NCBI GenBank assembly: GCA_905215645.1
Contig: CAJMQS010000033.1
Coordinates: forward strand, 1 to 23,469
Source of the DNA: an uncultured bacterium
GTDB taxonomy: Bacteria; Bacillota; Negativicutes; Acidaminococcales; Acidaminococcaceae
Direction of reading: 5' to 3'
DNA: 23,469 bases
Part shown: positions 7,817 through 14,711 of the stretch, one piece after another
How positions within the stretch are numbered: the first letter of the stretch is position 1
Layout of the letters: the number at the start of each line of letters is the position of its first letter
Notes under the pieces: generated by a model
Told to the model about the DNA's origin: nothing
What the model saw: the letters and a program-made list of their open reading frames with translations, nothing else
Database searches by the model: none
Position numbers and translations under genes: made by a program

Positions 7817-8197
7817 TCAGTCTTCCACCGGTTCCAGATCCAGCTTTTCCAGGATGGGCAGGAGTTTTGTGACGCCGCAGGTGAAGAAGATGATCCGGAT
7901 GACTTCGCAGATGTCGTCTACGGTGGCGCCATTTTCCTGAGCCAGCCGGGCATGGACTTTCATGGTGGTTTCGGTACCTGTGGCCATGCCGATAGCCATG
8001 ACGATCAGTTCCCGATACTTTCGGGGAATCTGGGTATCGGACGCATTGTCTTTGTACCCGTCCAGAAACGCTTTGACCAGCATGGGGTCATTGCCCATTT
8101 TCCGGTGGCTGTCCATAATGGACCCTCCCCGGGCTTGTTTCAGTTGTGCCAGGAACTGGCGGCTTTGGGCCAGTTTTTCAAGATTTTCTTGTTTCAT
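7817..8197 (-). CDS. Carboxymuconolactone decarboxylase (AhpD-like) family protein lacking CxxC
   Basis: 126 residues, one CMD/AhpD domain: the helix PRKYRELIVMAIGMATG followed by the MKVHARLAQENGAT block typical of the family. In redox-active members this region reads C-x-x-C-x-x-x-H. Here the Cys positions are Thr75 and Thr78, with His82 kept, so a peroxidase-like thiol reaction is not possible at that site. The gene starts 4 nt after the stop of the upstream carboxyltransferase gene and has GGGAGG before its ATG, so the two form an operon. It may be an accessory or a decarboxylase acting on a beta-oxo or lactone acid; the role is unknown. Confidence 0.85.
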   Translation of the reverse strand: MKQENLEKLAQSRQFLAQLKQARGGSIMDSHRKMGNDPMLVKAFLDGYKDNASDTQIPRKYRELIVMAIGMATGTETTMKVHARLAQENGATVDDICEVIRIIFFTCGVTKLLPILEKLDLEPVED

Positions 8198-8201
8198 GGT
8201 T

Positions 8202-9611
8202 TCAGGCCTCCCAATGGTACTTTTTCTTCAGGAAATCCGGTGCAACGGTAGGGAAGAGAGCATAGGTCAGCACATCTTCCTCGCTGCGGGCCAAGCTTCC
8301 GGCTTCTCTCTTGGCTTTTTCCCAGCCCGGTTCCAGCAGGCTGGCCGGCCGGCAGTCAATGGGCGCTTTTCCGCCCAGGGCTTTCTGCAGCAGTTCTGGA
8401 GCGATGGGCCCGGGAGGACAGCCGTACATGCCCCGGCAGTAGTCCCGCATTTCTTTGCTGATGAATTTGTACCGTTCTCCTATCAGTACATTGCTGGTGG
8501 CCTGGGCCCCACAGATCTGGCTGCTGGGGGTAGCCAGGGGAGGATAACCCATGTCCTTCCGGACCCGGGTGACTTCTTCCAGGATTTCCGGGAGACGGTC
8601 CAAGGCGTTCATGGCTTTCAGCTGGTTTTCCAGGTTGGTGAGCATCCCGCCTGGTACCTGGTGCTGGAGGCATCCCACATCAACTCCGATCAGCTGGCTT
8701 TCCACATCCTTGTGGAGCTCCCGGAGATATTGGAATCCCTTGTTCAGGGCTGCAAAGGGAGCCAAGTCGATCTGGGGATCCCGGCAGGTCCCACGCAAGC
8801 CTGCAATGAAACTTTCGATGGGGGGATGGCCGGGCCCCAGGCCCAGGCTGGAAACGCACACATCTACTCCGTCAGCGCCCGCCCGGATGGCTTCCCAATA
8901 GCACATTTCCGCCATGCCTCCGGTACAGTGACAGTGGAGATGGACTGGGATATCCAGAGCCTCTTTCAGGGCGCGGATCAGGGTATAAGCCATAGGAGGA
9001 GTCATCAGGCCGGCCATGTCTTCCACATGCATGAGCTGGGCTCCCATTTTTTGCTGCGTCAGGGCGTTTTTCACAAAAGTATCGATGGTGTTGAGGGGAC
9101 TCAGGTTGTACTGGAGGCTCCCCTCGATTTTTTTGCCCATTTTTTGTACCGCCCGGAAGGCGGTCTCACAGTTCCGCAGATCCTGCAGGGCATCGAAGAT
9201 CAGGAAAACATCGATGCCGGCCTTGGCAGCACATTCCACGAACTTATCCACGATGTCGTCTGGATAAGCATGGTAGCCCACCAGATTCTGGCCCCGGAGG
9301 ACCATTTTCAGCGGAGTATGTCTCATATACCGTTTGAAGGTACGGACCCGGTCCCAAGGATCATCCTGGAGGAAGCGGATGCAGACGTCAAAAGTAGCGC
9401 CTCCCCACATTTCCATGGATGCATAGCCGAGCTGGTCCATCCGGGAAAGAAACGGGATCATTTCTTCGGTTTTTACCCGGGTAGCCAGCAGGGACTGGAT
9501 TCCATCCCGGAATTCTACACTGTTGAACTGGACAGGTGCTGTACTGGCAAAAGAAGGCCCGCCAGTAGAGGGTCCTGTTTTTTTTGTCTGTTGTTCCGCC
9601 GACAATTCCAT
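8202..9611 (-). CDS. Oxaloacetate decarboxylase alpha / pyruvate carboxylase subunit B-like carboxyltransferase, no biotin domain
   Basis: 469 residues from ATG 9611 (AAAGGAG 5 nt upstream; a GTG lies one codon earlier). Residue numbers here count from that GTG. The carboxyltransferase TIM barrel is clear: FRDGIQSLLATR (metal ligand Asp37), MEMWGGATFDVCIRFL, RGQNLVGY, HCHCTGG (His227 and His229) and SSLGLGPGHPPIES. Family enzymes move the carboxyl of oxaloacetate or a related acid to biotin. Two oddities stand out. The carbamylated, metal-binding lysine of IKDMA is Glu198 here (VEDMA). The C-terminal biotinyl domain (with MKM) of about 590-residue OadA is absent, so a separate carrier subunit would be needed. 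The gene leads an operon with the CMD-like gene and carries LacI-type operators at its promoter. Confidence 0.85.
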   Translation of the reverse strand: MELSAEQQTKKTGPSTGGPSFASTAPVQFNSVEFRDGIQSLLATRVKTEEMIPFLSRMDQLGYASMEMWGGATFDVCIRFLQDDPWDRVRTFKRYMRHTPLKMVLRGQNLVGYHAYPDDIVDKFVECAAKAGIDVFLIFDALQDLRNCETAFRAVQKMGKKIEGSLQYNLSPLNTIDTFVKNALTQQKMGAQLMHVEDMAGLMTPPMAYTLIRALKEALDIPVHLHCHCTGGMAEMCYWEAIRAGADGVDVCVSSLGLGPGHPPIESFIAGLRGTCRDPQIDLAPFAALNKGFQYLRELHKDVESQLIGVDVGCLQHQVPGGMLTNLENQLKAMNALDRLPEILEEVTRVRKDMGYPPLATPSSQICGAQATSNVLIGERYKFISKEMRDYCRGMYGCPPGPIAPELLQKALGGKAPIDCRPASLLEPGWEKAKREAGSLARSEEDVLTYALFPTVAPDFLKKKYHWEA

Positions 9612-9665
9612 CACAACTCCTTTCCCTGTCTAAGGGATCAAAGAATTCTTTTTTTGCAAGCTTGC

Positions 9666-9690
9666 TAAATCGTTTCACTAAAACGTTTAA
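9666..9690. promoter_or_regulatory. Two LacI-type operators in front of the carboxyltransferase operon
   Basis: TAAATCGTTTCA (9666-9677) and TAAAACGTTTAA (9679-9690) lie centre-to-centre 13 bp apart. They differ by two and one bases from the perfect palindrome TAAAACGTTTTA found at the nifJ promoter. They fall just downstream of the predicted -10 on the - strand, covering the likely start of transcription, which fits repression. The CG-centred palindrome is typical of LacI-family operators, and the only such regulator here is the adjacent gene. Confidence 0.75.
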
Positions 9691-9693
9691 CTT

Positions 9694-9722
9694 ATTTTTG
9701 CATGATTTTTTTGTTTTGTCAA
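9694..9722 (-). promoter_or_regulatory. Predicted promoter of the carboxyltransferase operon
   Basis: On the - strand a perfect -35, TTGACA (complement of 9717-9722), is followed after 17 bp by AAAAAT (complement of 9694-9699), a weak -10. The whole region is A/T-rich. The placement directly ahead of the two operators supports it. Confidence 0.5.
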
Positions 9723-9725
9723 TAA

Positions 9726-9772
9726 AAAAATGGAGGGGTGCTGCATATTTCGTACAGCACCCCTCCATTTTT
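9726..9772 (-). terminator. Intrinsic terminator of the LacI-family gene
   Basis: The 18-bp perfect stem pairs AAAAATGGAGGGGTGCTG (9726-9743) with CAGCACCCCTCCATTTTT (9755-9772), with an 11-nt loop. On the - strand it begins 8 nt after the regulator's stop and runs into TTTTTTTATT. It ends just ahead of the next promoter, insulating the carboxyltransferase operon from readthrough. Confidence 0.92.
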
Positions 9773-9780
9773 GTGATGGG

Positions 9781-10794
9781 TCACAGGGTAAAGGACTCAT
9801 GGAGCTCGATCCGGGCTTCATTTTCGATGTGGACCGGTTCCCGGCTTCCCGTACTGATCTGGGCCAGCAAAGCATTCACCGCCTGCTGTACGATGTCGTC
9901 ACTGGGCATGGCCACGATGCTGACCGAGGGAATCAGGTAACGGGTATTCTGGGGATTTTGGGTGGCGAAACTCAATAGTTCCAGATCCCTGGGAACTCGG
10001 AAGCCGTATCTGTGCAGAGTATAGAGGACTCCGGAGACCATGGCATCGCTTTCGCACAGGATCATTTGAGGCTTTTCTTTTTGGGCGCAGAGGCTTTCTG
10101 CGGCAGCTGCTCCGCCCTTCGGGTTGTTGATCCCATGGAAGATCCAGCTATCCGGAACTTGGATCCCGAACTGCCGGCAGACAAAGAGAAAGGCTTCCGT
10201 CCTTCGGGATGTAGCCATATAACGAGTGCCGCTTTGGATGAGAGCAATCTTTTTATAGCCTTTCTGACGGATCAGGCTGGCTGCCTGGAGAGCGATTTTA
10301 TTGCTGTCACAGCCGGAAGTGCTGAATTTGTTGCTTTCCCGGTTGATCAGCACCAGGGGCAGTTGGAGATCCAGGCTTTCCAGATAACGGATGTCTTTTT
10401 CACTGGCAGCTCCGATGATGGCCCCCGTGTAATTGCTCTTGATCAGCTCAGAACAGGATTTCGAGATCCGGTCGTTGATATAGGGACGGACCAACAGTTC
10501 GCAGTCTTTCCCTTTTTCTTTTAGGGCATTCTGGATCAGGGAGAGGAAATATCCCATCAGGTTGGCCCGATAGTCCAACGGCCAGAAAAAGGCGATGACT
10601 GGTTTGTGTTCATCCTTATCATGGAGACGGCGGGCACTGAGATTGGGCTGGTATCCCAGTTCCCGCATTGCGGTCCGGATCCGTTCGATGGTGCTTTCCG
10701 GGATCCGATGTTCCGGTCCCCGGCCGTTCATGACCAGGGAGACGGTGGTGGGAGAGACTTTGGCCGCAGCGGCCACATCTTTTATGGTTGGCAT
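9781..10794 (-). CDS. LacI/GalR-family transcriptional regulator
   Basis: 337 residues. The N-terminal helix-turn-helix TIKDVAAAAKVSPTTVSLVM (3-22) and hinge-helix region YQPNLSARRL are typical. The rest is a periplasmic-binding-protein-like effector domain with blocks such as KPVIAFFWP, GAIIGAAS, LPLVLINRE, LIRQKGYKKIALI and a C-terminal dimer region. It likely represses by binding the TAAAACGTTTTA-type sites flanking it on both sides. The gene sits between the two candidate target operons, has its own promoter and terminator, and AAAGGAG lies 7 nt before its ATG. The effector is unknown; given the neighbours, the imported carboxylic acid or a derivative is a fair guess. Confidence 0.92.
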   Translation of the reverse strand: MPTIKDVAAAAKVSPTTVSLVMNGRGPEHRIPESTIERIRTAMRELGYQPNLSARRLHDKDEHKPVIAFFWPLDYRANLMGYFLSLIQNALKEKGKDCELLVRPYINDRISKSCSELIKSNYTGAIIGAASEKDIRYLESLDLQLPLVLINRESNKFSTSGCDSNKIALQAASLIRQKGYKKIALIQSGTRYMATSRRTEAFLFVCRQFGIQVPDSWIFHGINNPKGGAAAAESLCAQKEKPQMILCESDAMVSGVLYTLHRYGFRVPRDLELLSFATQNPQNTRYLIPSVSIVAMPSDDIVQQAVNALLAQISTGSREPVHIENEARIELHESFTL

Positions 10795-10826
10795 AGAAAA
10801 GCTCCTTTTTGCAGAACATATTGTTT

Positions 10827-10880
10827 AGTAAATTATAGTAAATATCAGTAAAATCGTCAATGGTTAGTAAGTTTAGTAAA
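10827..10880. repeat. Helically phased AGTA(A) direct repeats over the regulator promoter
   Basis: AGTA begins at 10827, 10837 and 10847 (exactly 10 bp apart) and again at 10866 and 10875. Most are followed by AA. The array overlaps the -10 and spacer of the regulator's promoter and lies in the A/T-rich 292-bp gap between the regulator and nifJ. It may be a binding array for a second protein, an intrinsically bent segment, or chance in A/T-rich DNA. Confidence 0.5.
10832..10860 (-). promoter_or_regulatory. Promoter of the LacI-family gene
   Basis: On the - strand: TTGACG (complement of 10855-10860), 17 bp, TATAAT (complement of 10832-10837). One mismatch from consensus with ideal spacing. 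The gene's ATG is about 30 nt beyond the expected start. No good TAAAACGTTTTA copy overlaps it, so autorepression through that motif is not evident. Confidence 0.75.
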
Positions 10881-10981
10881 AGTTAATGATAGGATGAAAT
10901 ATGTAATATAAAAAGCAGAATCAAGAAATTATAAGAATAAATCGTTAAAACTGATTAAATAAAATGTACAGTTATGGGGAA

Positions 10982-11010
10982 TTGACAATGCTAAAACGAT
11001 TTACTATAAT
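10982..11010 (+). promoter_or_regulatory. Consensus sigma-70 promoter of the nifJ operon
   Basis: TTGACA (10982-10987), 17-bp spacer, TATAAT (11005-11010): a perfect match to the housekeeping consensus. The expected start is about 11016-11018, leaving a leader of about 70 nt. So strong a core needs repression, which the two operators below would provide. Confidence 0.9.
10992..11003. promoter_or_regulatory. LacI-type operator in the promoter spacer
   Basis: TAAAACGATTTA, one base from the perfect palindrome, lies between the -35 and -10 of the nifJ promoter. Occupancy would block RNA polymerase. A degenerate copy, TAAATCGTTAAA, occurs at 10938-10949 and may be a weak auxiliary site. Confidence 0.75.
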
Positions 11011-11019
11011 GCAATCAAG

Positions 11020-11031
11020 TAAAACGTTTTA
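11020..11031. promoter_or_regulatory. Perfect LacI-type operator just downstream of the nifJ start site
   Basis: TAAAACGTTTTA is a perfect 12-bp palindrome a few bases after the expected transcription start, 28 bp centre-to-centre from the spacer operator. This is the classical position for a repressor site. Confidence 0.8.
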
Positions 11032-11086
11032 GCTATTTTGAGTCACGCGTAACCTGAAAAACAAGCATCAGAAAGGGAGAATTCAA

Positions 11087-14000
11087 ATGGCACACAAGAA
11101 AACCATGGACGGGAATGAAGCTGCGGCCTATGCCTCTTATGCGTTTACGGAGGTAGCAGCCATCTACCCGATCACTCCGTCCAGCCCCATGGCCGACCAT
11201 GTGGACACTTGGGCGGCCAACGGAATGAAGAATATATTTGGGCAGCCGGTGAAACTGGTGGAAATGCAGAGCGAAGCCGGTGCAGTAGCCTCCATGCACG
11301 GGGCACTGGATGCCGGGAGCCTGGCCACCAGCTATACCGCCAGTCAGGGCATGATGCTCATGATCCCCACCATGTACCGGATCGCTGGGGAGCTGAAGCC
11401 GGCGGTGATCCATGCTGCTTCCCGGAATGTGGCCGCCAACAACATTTCCATTTTCGCAGAACATTCCGATGTGATGGCCTGCCGGCAGACCGGTTTTGCC
11501 CTCCTGGCTTCTTCCAGCGTGCAGGAATGCATGGACATGGGGGCTGTGGCCCATCTGTCCGCCATCAAAGGCCATGTGCCTTTTCTCCATTTCTTCGATG
11601 GGTTCCGGACCAGTCACGAGATCCAGAAAATCGATATGCTGGATTTCCAGGATCTGGCCAAGCTGGTGGACTGGCAGGAATTGGAAAAATTCCGGAAGCG
11701 GAGCTTGAATCCGGAACGGCCCTTGCTGCGGACTGCGGGTCTGAATGCAGATACTTATTTCCAATGCCGGGAAGCTATGAATCCATATTATGATGCGCTG
11801 CCAGCCATTGTAGAAGGCTATATGGAGAAAATCAGCGCCCTTACCGGAAAAGAATACCACTGTGTGAATTATTACGGCGATCCGGAAGCGGAGCTGGTCC
11901 TCATCGGCATGGGCAGCGTGGCGGAAACCGCGGCAGAAACTATTGATTACCTGCGGCAGCAGGGAAAGAAAGTGGGCTATCTGGATGTCCATCTGTATCG
12001 GCCTTTCCCGGTCCAGTATCTGCTGGAGGCTCTGCCTTCCACCGTCAAAGCTGTGACGGTATTGGACCGGACCAAGGAACCGGGAGCTACCGGGGAACCT
12101 CTCTATGAAGATGTCTGCTCCGTCCTGAAGGAATACCGCAGCGATCTTCCGGTGTATGCCTGCCGCTTCGGCCTGGCCTGCAAGGATACCACTCCGGCCC
12201 AGATCGTGGCCATGTACGAAAACATGGAACAGGCGGCTCCAGCCAACCACTACACCATCGGCATCAACGATGATGTGACCCATCGTTCCCTGGCTGTTGG
12301 GAAGGAAATCAACATCATCCCGAGCAGTACCTACAGCTGCAAGTTCTGGGGCCTGGGCTCTGACGGGACGGTGGGAGCCAACAAAAACACCATCAAGATC
12401 ATCGGAGACCATACGGACAAATATGTCCAGGCCTATTTCGAATATGACGGCAAGAAGTCCGGCGGGGTCACCAAGAGCCATCTCCGGTTCGGGGATACAC
12501 CCATCCGCAGCAGTTATCTGGTGCGCCACGCTGATTTCGTGGCCTGCCACAACAAGGCGTATGTACAGACCTATGACCTGATCAGCGACCTGAAGCCGGA
12601 AGGCAGCTTCCTCCTGGCCTGTGACTGGAAAACGGTAGAGGAACTGGATGCCCATCTGCCGGCTGCCATGCGCCGTGCCATTGCCCAAAAACACATCCGT
12701 TTCTACGTGATCGATTCCGTATCCATTGCGGCAGAACTGGGGCTGGGCAATCGGACCAATACCATCCTCCAGGCGGCTTTCTTCCACATTACCGGGATCA
12801 TCCCTGATAATCAGGCAGTGCAGTATATGAAAGAAGCTGCTCTGAAGAGCTACGGCCGCAAAGGGGAAAAGGTCGTGAACATGAACTATGCAGCAGTGGA
12901 CCGGGGCATCGGCGGTGCCGTGGAAATCCATTATCCGGAATCCTGGGCCGATTTGCCGGATGAAAAGCCCCAGCCTCGGAAGGATGTGCCTGAATTCATC
13001 ACGAAAATCTTGGAACCGGTGAATGCCATGCACGGGGACGAACTCCCTGTCAGCGCTTTCAAAGACTGGAATGACGGAACCTGGCCTCAGGCCACTTCCA
13101 AATATGAAAAACGGGGCGTAGCGGTGAAAGTCCCTGCCTGGGATGCTGCCAAATGCATCCAGTGCAACCAGTGTTCCTATGTATGTCCTCACGCGGCCAT
13201 CCGGCCCTTCCTGCTGACACCGGAAGAAGTAGCGAAGGCTCCGGAACCCATGGCGGTGGCCGACACCCGGCCCAAAGCCAGCAATCTCAAATTCCGCATG
13301 CAGGTGGCTGTCCTGGACTGCCAGGGCTGCGGCAGCTGTGTCAGTGTCTGTCCGGTGAAGGCCATTTCCATGGAATCTCTGGACAGCCAGAGAAAAGAAG
13401 AAGCCAACTGGGAATATCTGGATGGGCTGCCGGAAGTCCGGAATCCCTACGGGGTACAGACTGTCAAAAACAGCCAGTTCAACCAGCCCCTGCTGGAATT
13501 CAGCGGTGCCTGCGCCGGCTGCGGAGAGACGCCTTATGCCAAACTGGTGACCCAGCTTTATGGGGACCATATGTACATTGCCACGGCTACCGGCTGCAGC
13601 CAGGTCTGGGCCACCAGCTTCCCCAGCTTCCCGTACTGCAAGGACAAGAAAGGGTTCGGACCGGCGCTGGGAGGATCCCTGTTTGAAAACAATGCGGAAT
13701 TCGGCATGGGGATCAGCCTTTCCGTGGAACAGCAGCGGAAAGCACTGTACAGCAAGGTGGAAGAACTGCTGGCAGCCCTGCCGGCGGACAGCGGACTGGC
13801 GGAAGCTGCCAGAGCCTGGATGGACAGCTTCGATGATGAAAAGCTGAGCGGGACGGCCAGCGATGCCTTTAAAAAGGCGTTGGCACAGGCCCAGGTCCCG
13901 GCTCAGGCTCAGGAAGCCCTGGATTATATCCGAGCCAATGCAGAACACCTGCGGAAAAAATCCATCTGGATCTTTGGCGGTGATGGCTGGGCTTATGATA

Positions 14001-14617
14001 TCGGCTACGGCGGCCTGGATCATGTGATTTCCACCGGAGCCAATGTGAACATGATGATCTTCGATACAGAAGTCTATTCCAATACCGGCGGACAGGCTTC
14101 TAAATCCAGTCCCCGGTCTGCTGTGGCCCAGTTTGCGGCCGCTGGGAAGCGGACCAAGAAAAAGGACCTGGGCATGATGGCCATGAGCTATCGGGATGTC
14201 TATGTGGCACAGGTAGCAATGGGGGCCAATCCTGGCCAGCTGCTGAAAGCCGTCCAGGAAGCGGAAAGCTATCCTGGCCCTTCTGTGATCATCTGCTATT
14301 CTCCCTGCATCAACCATGGCCTGTGCTGCGGCATGGGGAATGTGATGGCGGAGATGAAGAAAGCTGTAGAATGCGGCTACTGGCAGCTGTACCGGTATGA
14401 TCCCCGTCGGATTGAAGAAGGGAAGAATCCTTTCCAGTTGGACAGCAAGGAACCTACCGGCGATTATCAGGCTTTTCTCCAAGGAGAAGTGCGGTATTCC
14501 AGCCTGGCTCGGAAGTTCCCGGAAATTGCGCCGGCTCTCTATGCCAAGAGTGAACAGGATGCTCGGGAACGGTTTGCCTGCTACAAAGAACTGGCGGCAA
14601 TGAAAGAAAATCAATAA
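11087..14617 (+). CDS. nifJ: Pyruvate:ferredoxin (flavodoxin) oxidoreductase, single-chain
   Basis: 1176 residues, the full length of the homodimeric enzyme. It converts pyruvate and CoA to acetyl-CoA and CO2, reducing ferredoxin. The order is N-terminal YPITPSSPMAD domain, gamma domain, two 4Fe-4S ferredoxin motifs (Cys690/693/696/700 and Cys745/748/751/755), the proximal-cluster CAGCGE (Cys809, Cys812), the thiamine-diphosphate GDGWAYDIGYGG segment at about 964-975, and a C-terminal CINHG cysteine (Cys1074) completing the proximal cluster. All expected ligands are present. AAGGGAG precedes the ATG. As the first gene after a consensus promoter with two LacI-type operators it should be inducible. 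Related 2-oxoacids could be substrates if the pathway yields them. Confidence 0.96.
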   Translation: MAHKKTMDGNEAAAYASYAFTEVAAIYPITPSSPMADHVDTWAANGMKNIFGQPVKLVEMQSEAGAVASMHGALDAGSLATSYTASQGMMLMIPTMYRIAGELKPAVIHAASRNVAANNISIFAEHSDVMACRQTGFALLASSSVQECMDMGAVAHLSAIKGHVPFLHFFDGFRTSHEIQKIDMLDFQDLAKLVDWQELEKFRKRSLNPERPLLRTAGLNADTYFQCREAMNPYYDALPAIVEGYMEKISALTGKEYHCVNYYGDPEAELVLIGMGSVAETAAETIDYLRQQGKKVGYLDVHLYRPFPVQYLLEALPSTVKAVTVLDRTKEPGATGEPLYEDVCSVLKEYRSDLPVYACRFGLACKDTTPAQIVAMYENMEQAAPANHYTIGINDDVTHRSLAVGKEINIIPSSTYSCKFWGLGSDGTVGANKNTIKIIGDHTDKYVQAYFEYDGKKSGGVTKSHLRFGDTPIRSSYLVRHADFVACHNKAYVQTYDLISDLKPEGSFLLACDWKTVEELDAHLPAAMRRAIAQKHIRFYVIDSVSIAAELGLGNRTNTILQAAFFHITGIIPDNQAVQYMKEAALKSYGRKGEKVVNMNYAAVDRGIGGAVEIHYPESWADLPDEKPQPRKDVPEFITKILEPVNAMHGDELPVSAFKDWNDGTWPQATSKYEKRGVAVKVPAWDAAKCIQCNQCSYVCPHAAIRPFLLTPEEVAKAPEPMAVADTRPKASNLKFRMQVAVLDCQGCGSCVSVCPVKAISMESLDSQRKEEANWEYLDGLPEVRNPYGVQTVKNSQFNQPLLEFSGACAGCGETPYAKLVTQLYGDHMYIATATGCSQVWATSFPSFPYCKDKKGFGPALGGSLFENNAEFGMGISLSVEQQRKALYSKVEELLAALPADSGLAEAARAWMDSFDDEKLSGTASDAFKKALAQAQVPAQAQEALDYIRANAEHLRKKSIWIFGGDGWAYDIGYGGLDHVISTGANVNMMIFDTEVYSNTGGQASKSSPRSAVAQFAAAGKRTKKKDLGMMAMSYRDVYVAQVAMGANPGQLLKAVQEAESYPGPSVIICYSPCINHGLCCGMGNVMAEMKKAVECGYWQLYRYDPRRIEEGKNPFQLDSKEPTGDYQAFLQGEVRYSSLARKFPEIAPALYAKSEQDARERFACYKELAAMKENQ

Positions 14618-14650
14618 CAGACAGCATCAGAAATGGAACAACAGGCTGAA

Positions 14651-14681
14651 TTCCTCTGCTTCCTGGGAAGAAGCAGAGGAA
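14651..14681 (+). promoter_or_regulatory. Intercistronic stem-loop after nifJ
   Basis: TTCCTCTGCTTC (14651-14662) pairs perfectly with GAAGCAGAGGAA (14670-14681); the loop is 7 nt. It lies in the 94-nt gap before the next gene. No T-run follows, so it more likely protects or processes the nifJ transcript, allowing higher expression of nifJ than of the genes after it, than terminates it. Confidence 0.6.
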
Positions 14682-14711
14682 AGCAGTCTGATAAAAAGGA
14701 GACGGTAAAAA

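Noticed and set aside
7962..9668. A 568-codon + strand frame opposite the carboxyltransferase gene
   Set aside because: Shadow of a conserved gene with strong codon bias; no family motifs and no ribosome site.
11033..14614. A 1193-codon open frame antisense to the whole of nifJ
   Set aside because: Its codons are exact reverse complements of nifJ codons, so it stays open only because nifJ avoids TTA, CTA and TCA. The translation has no recognisable domain, and nifJ is certain.
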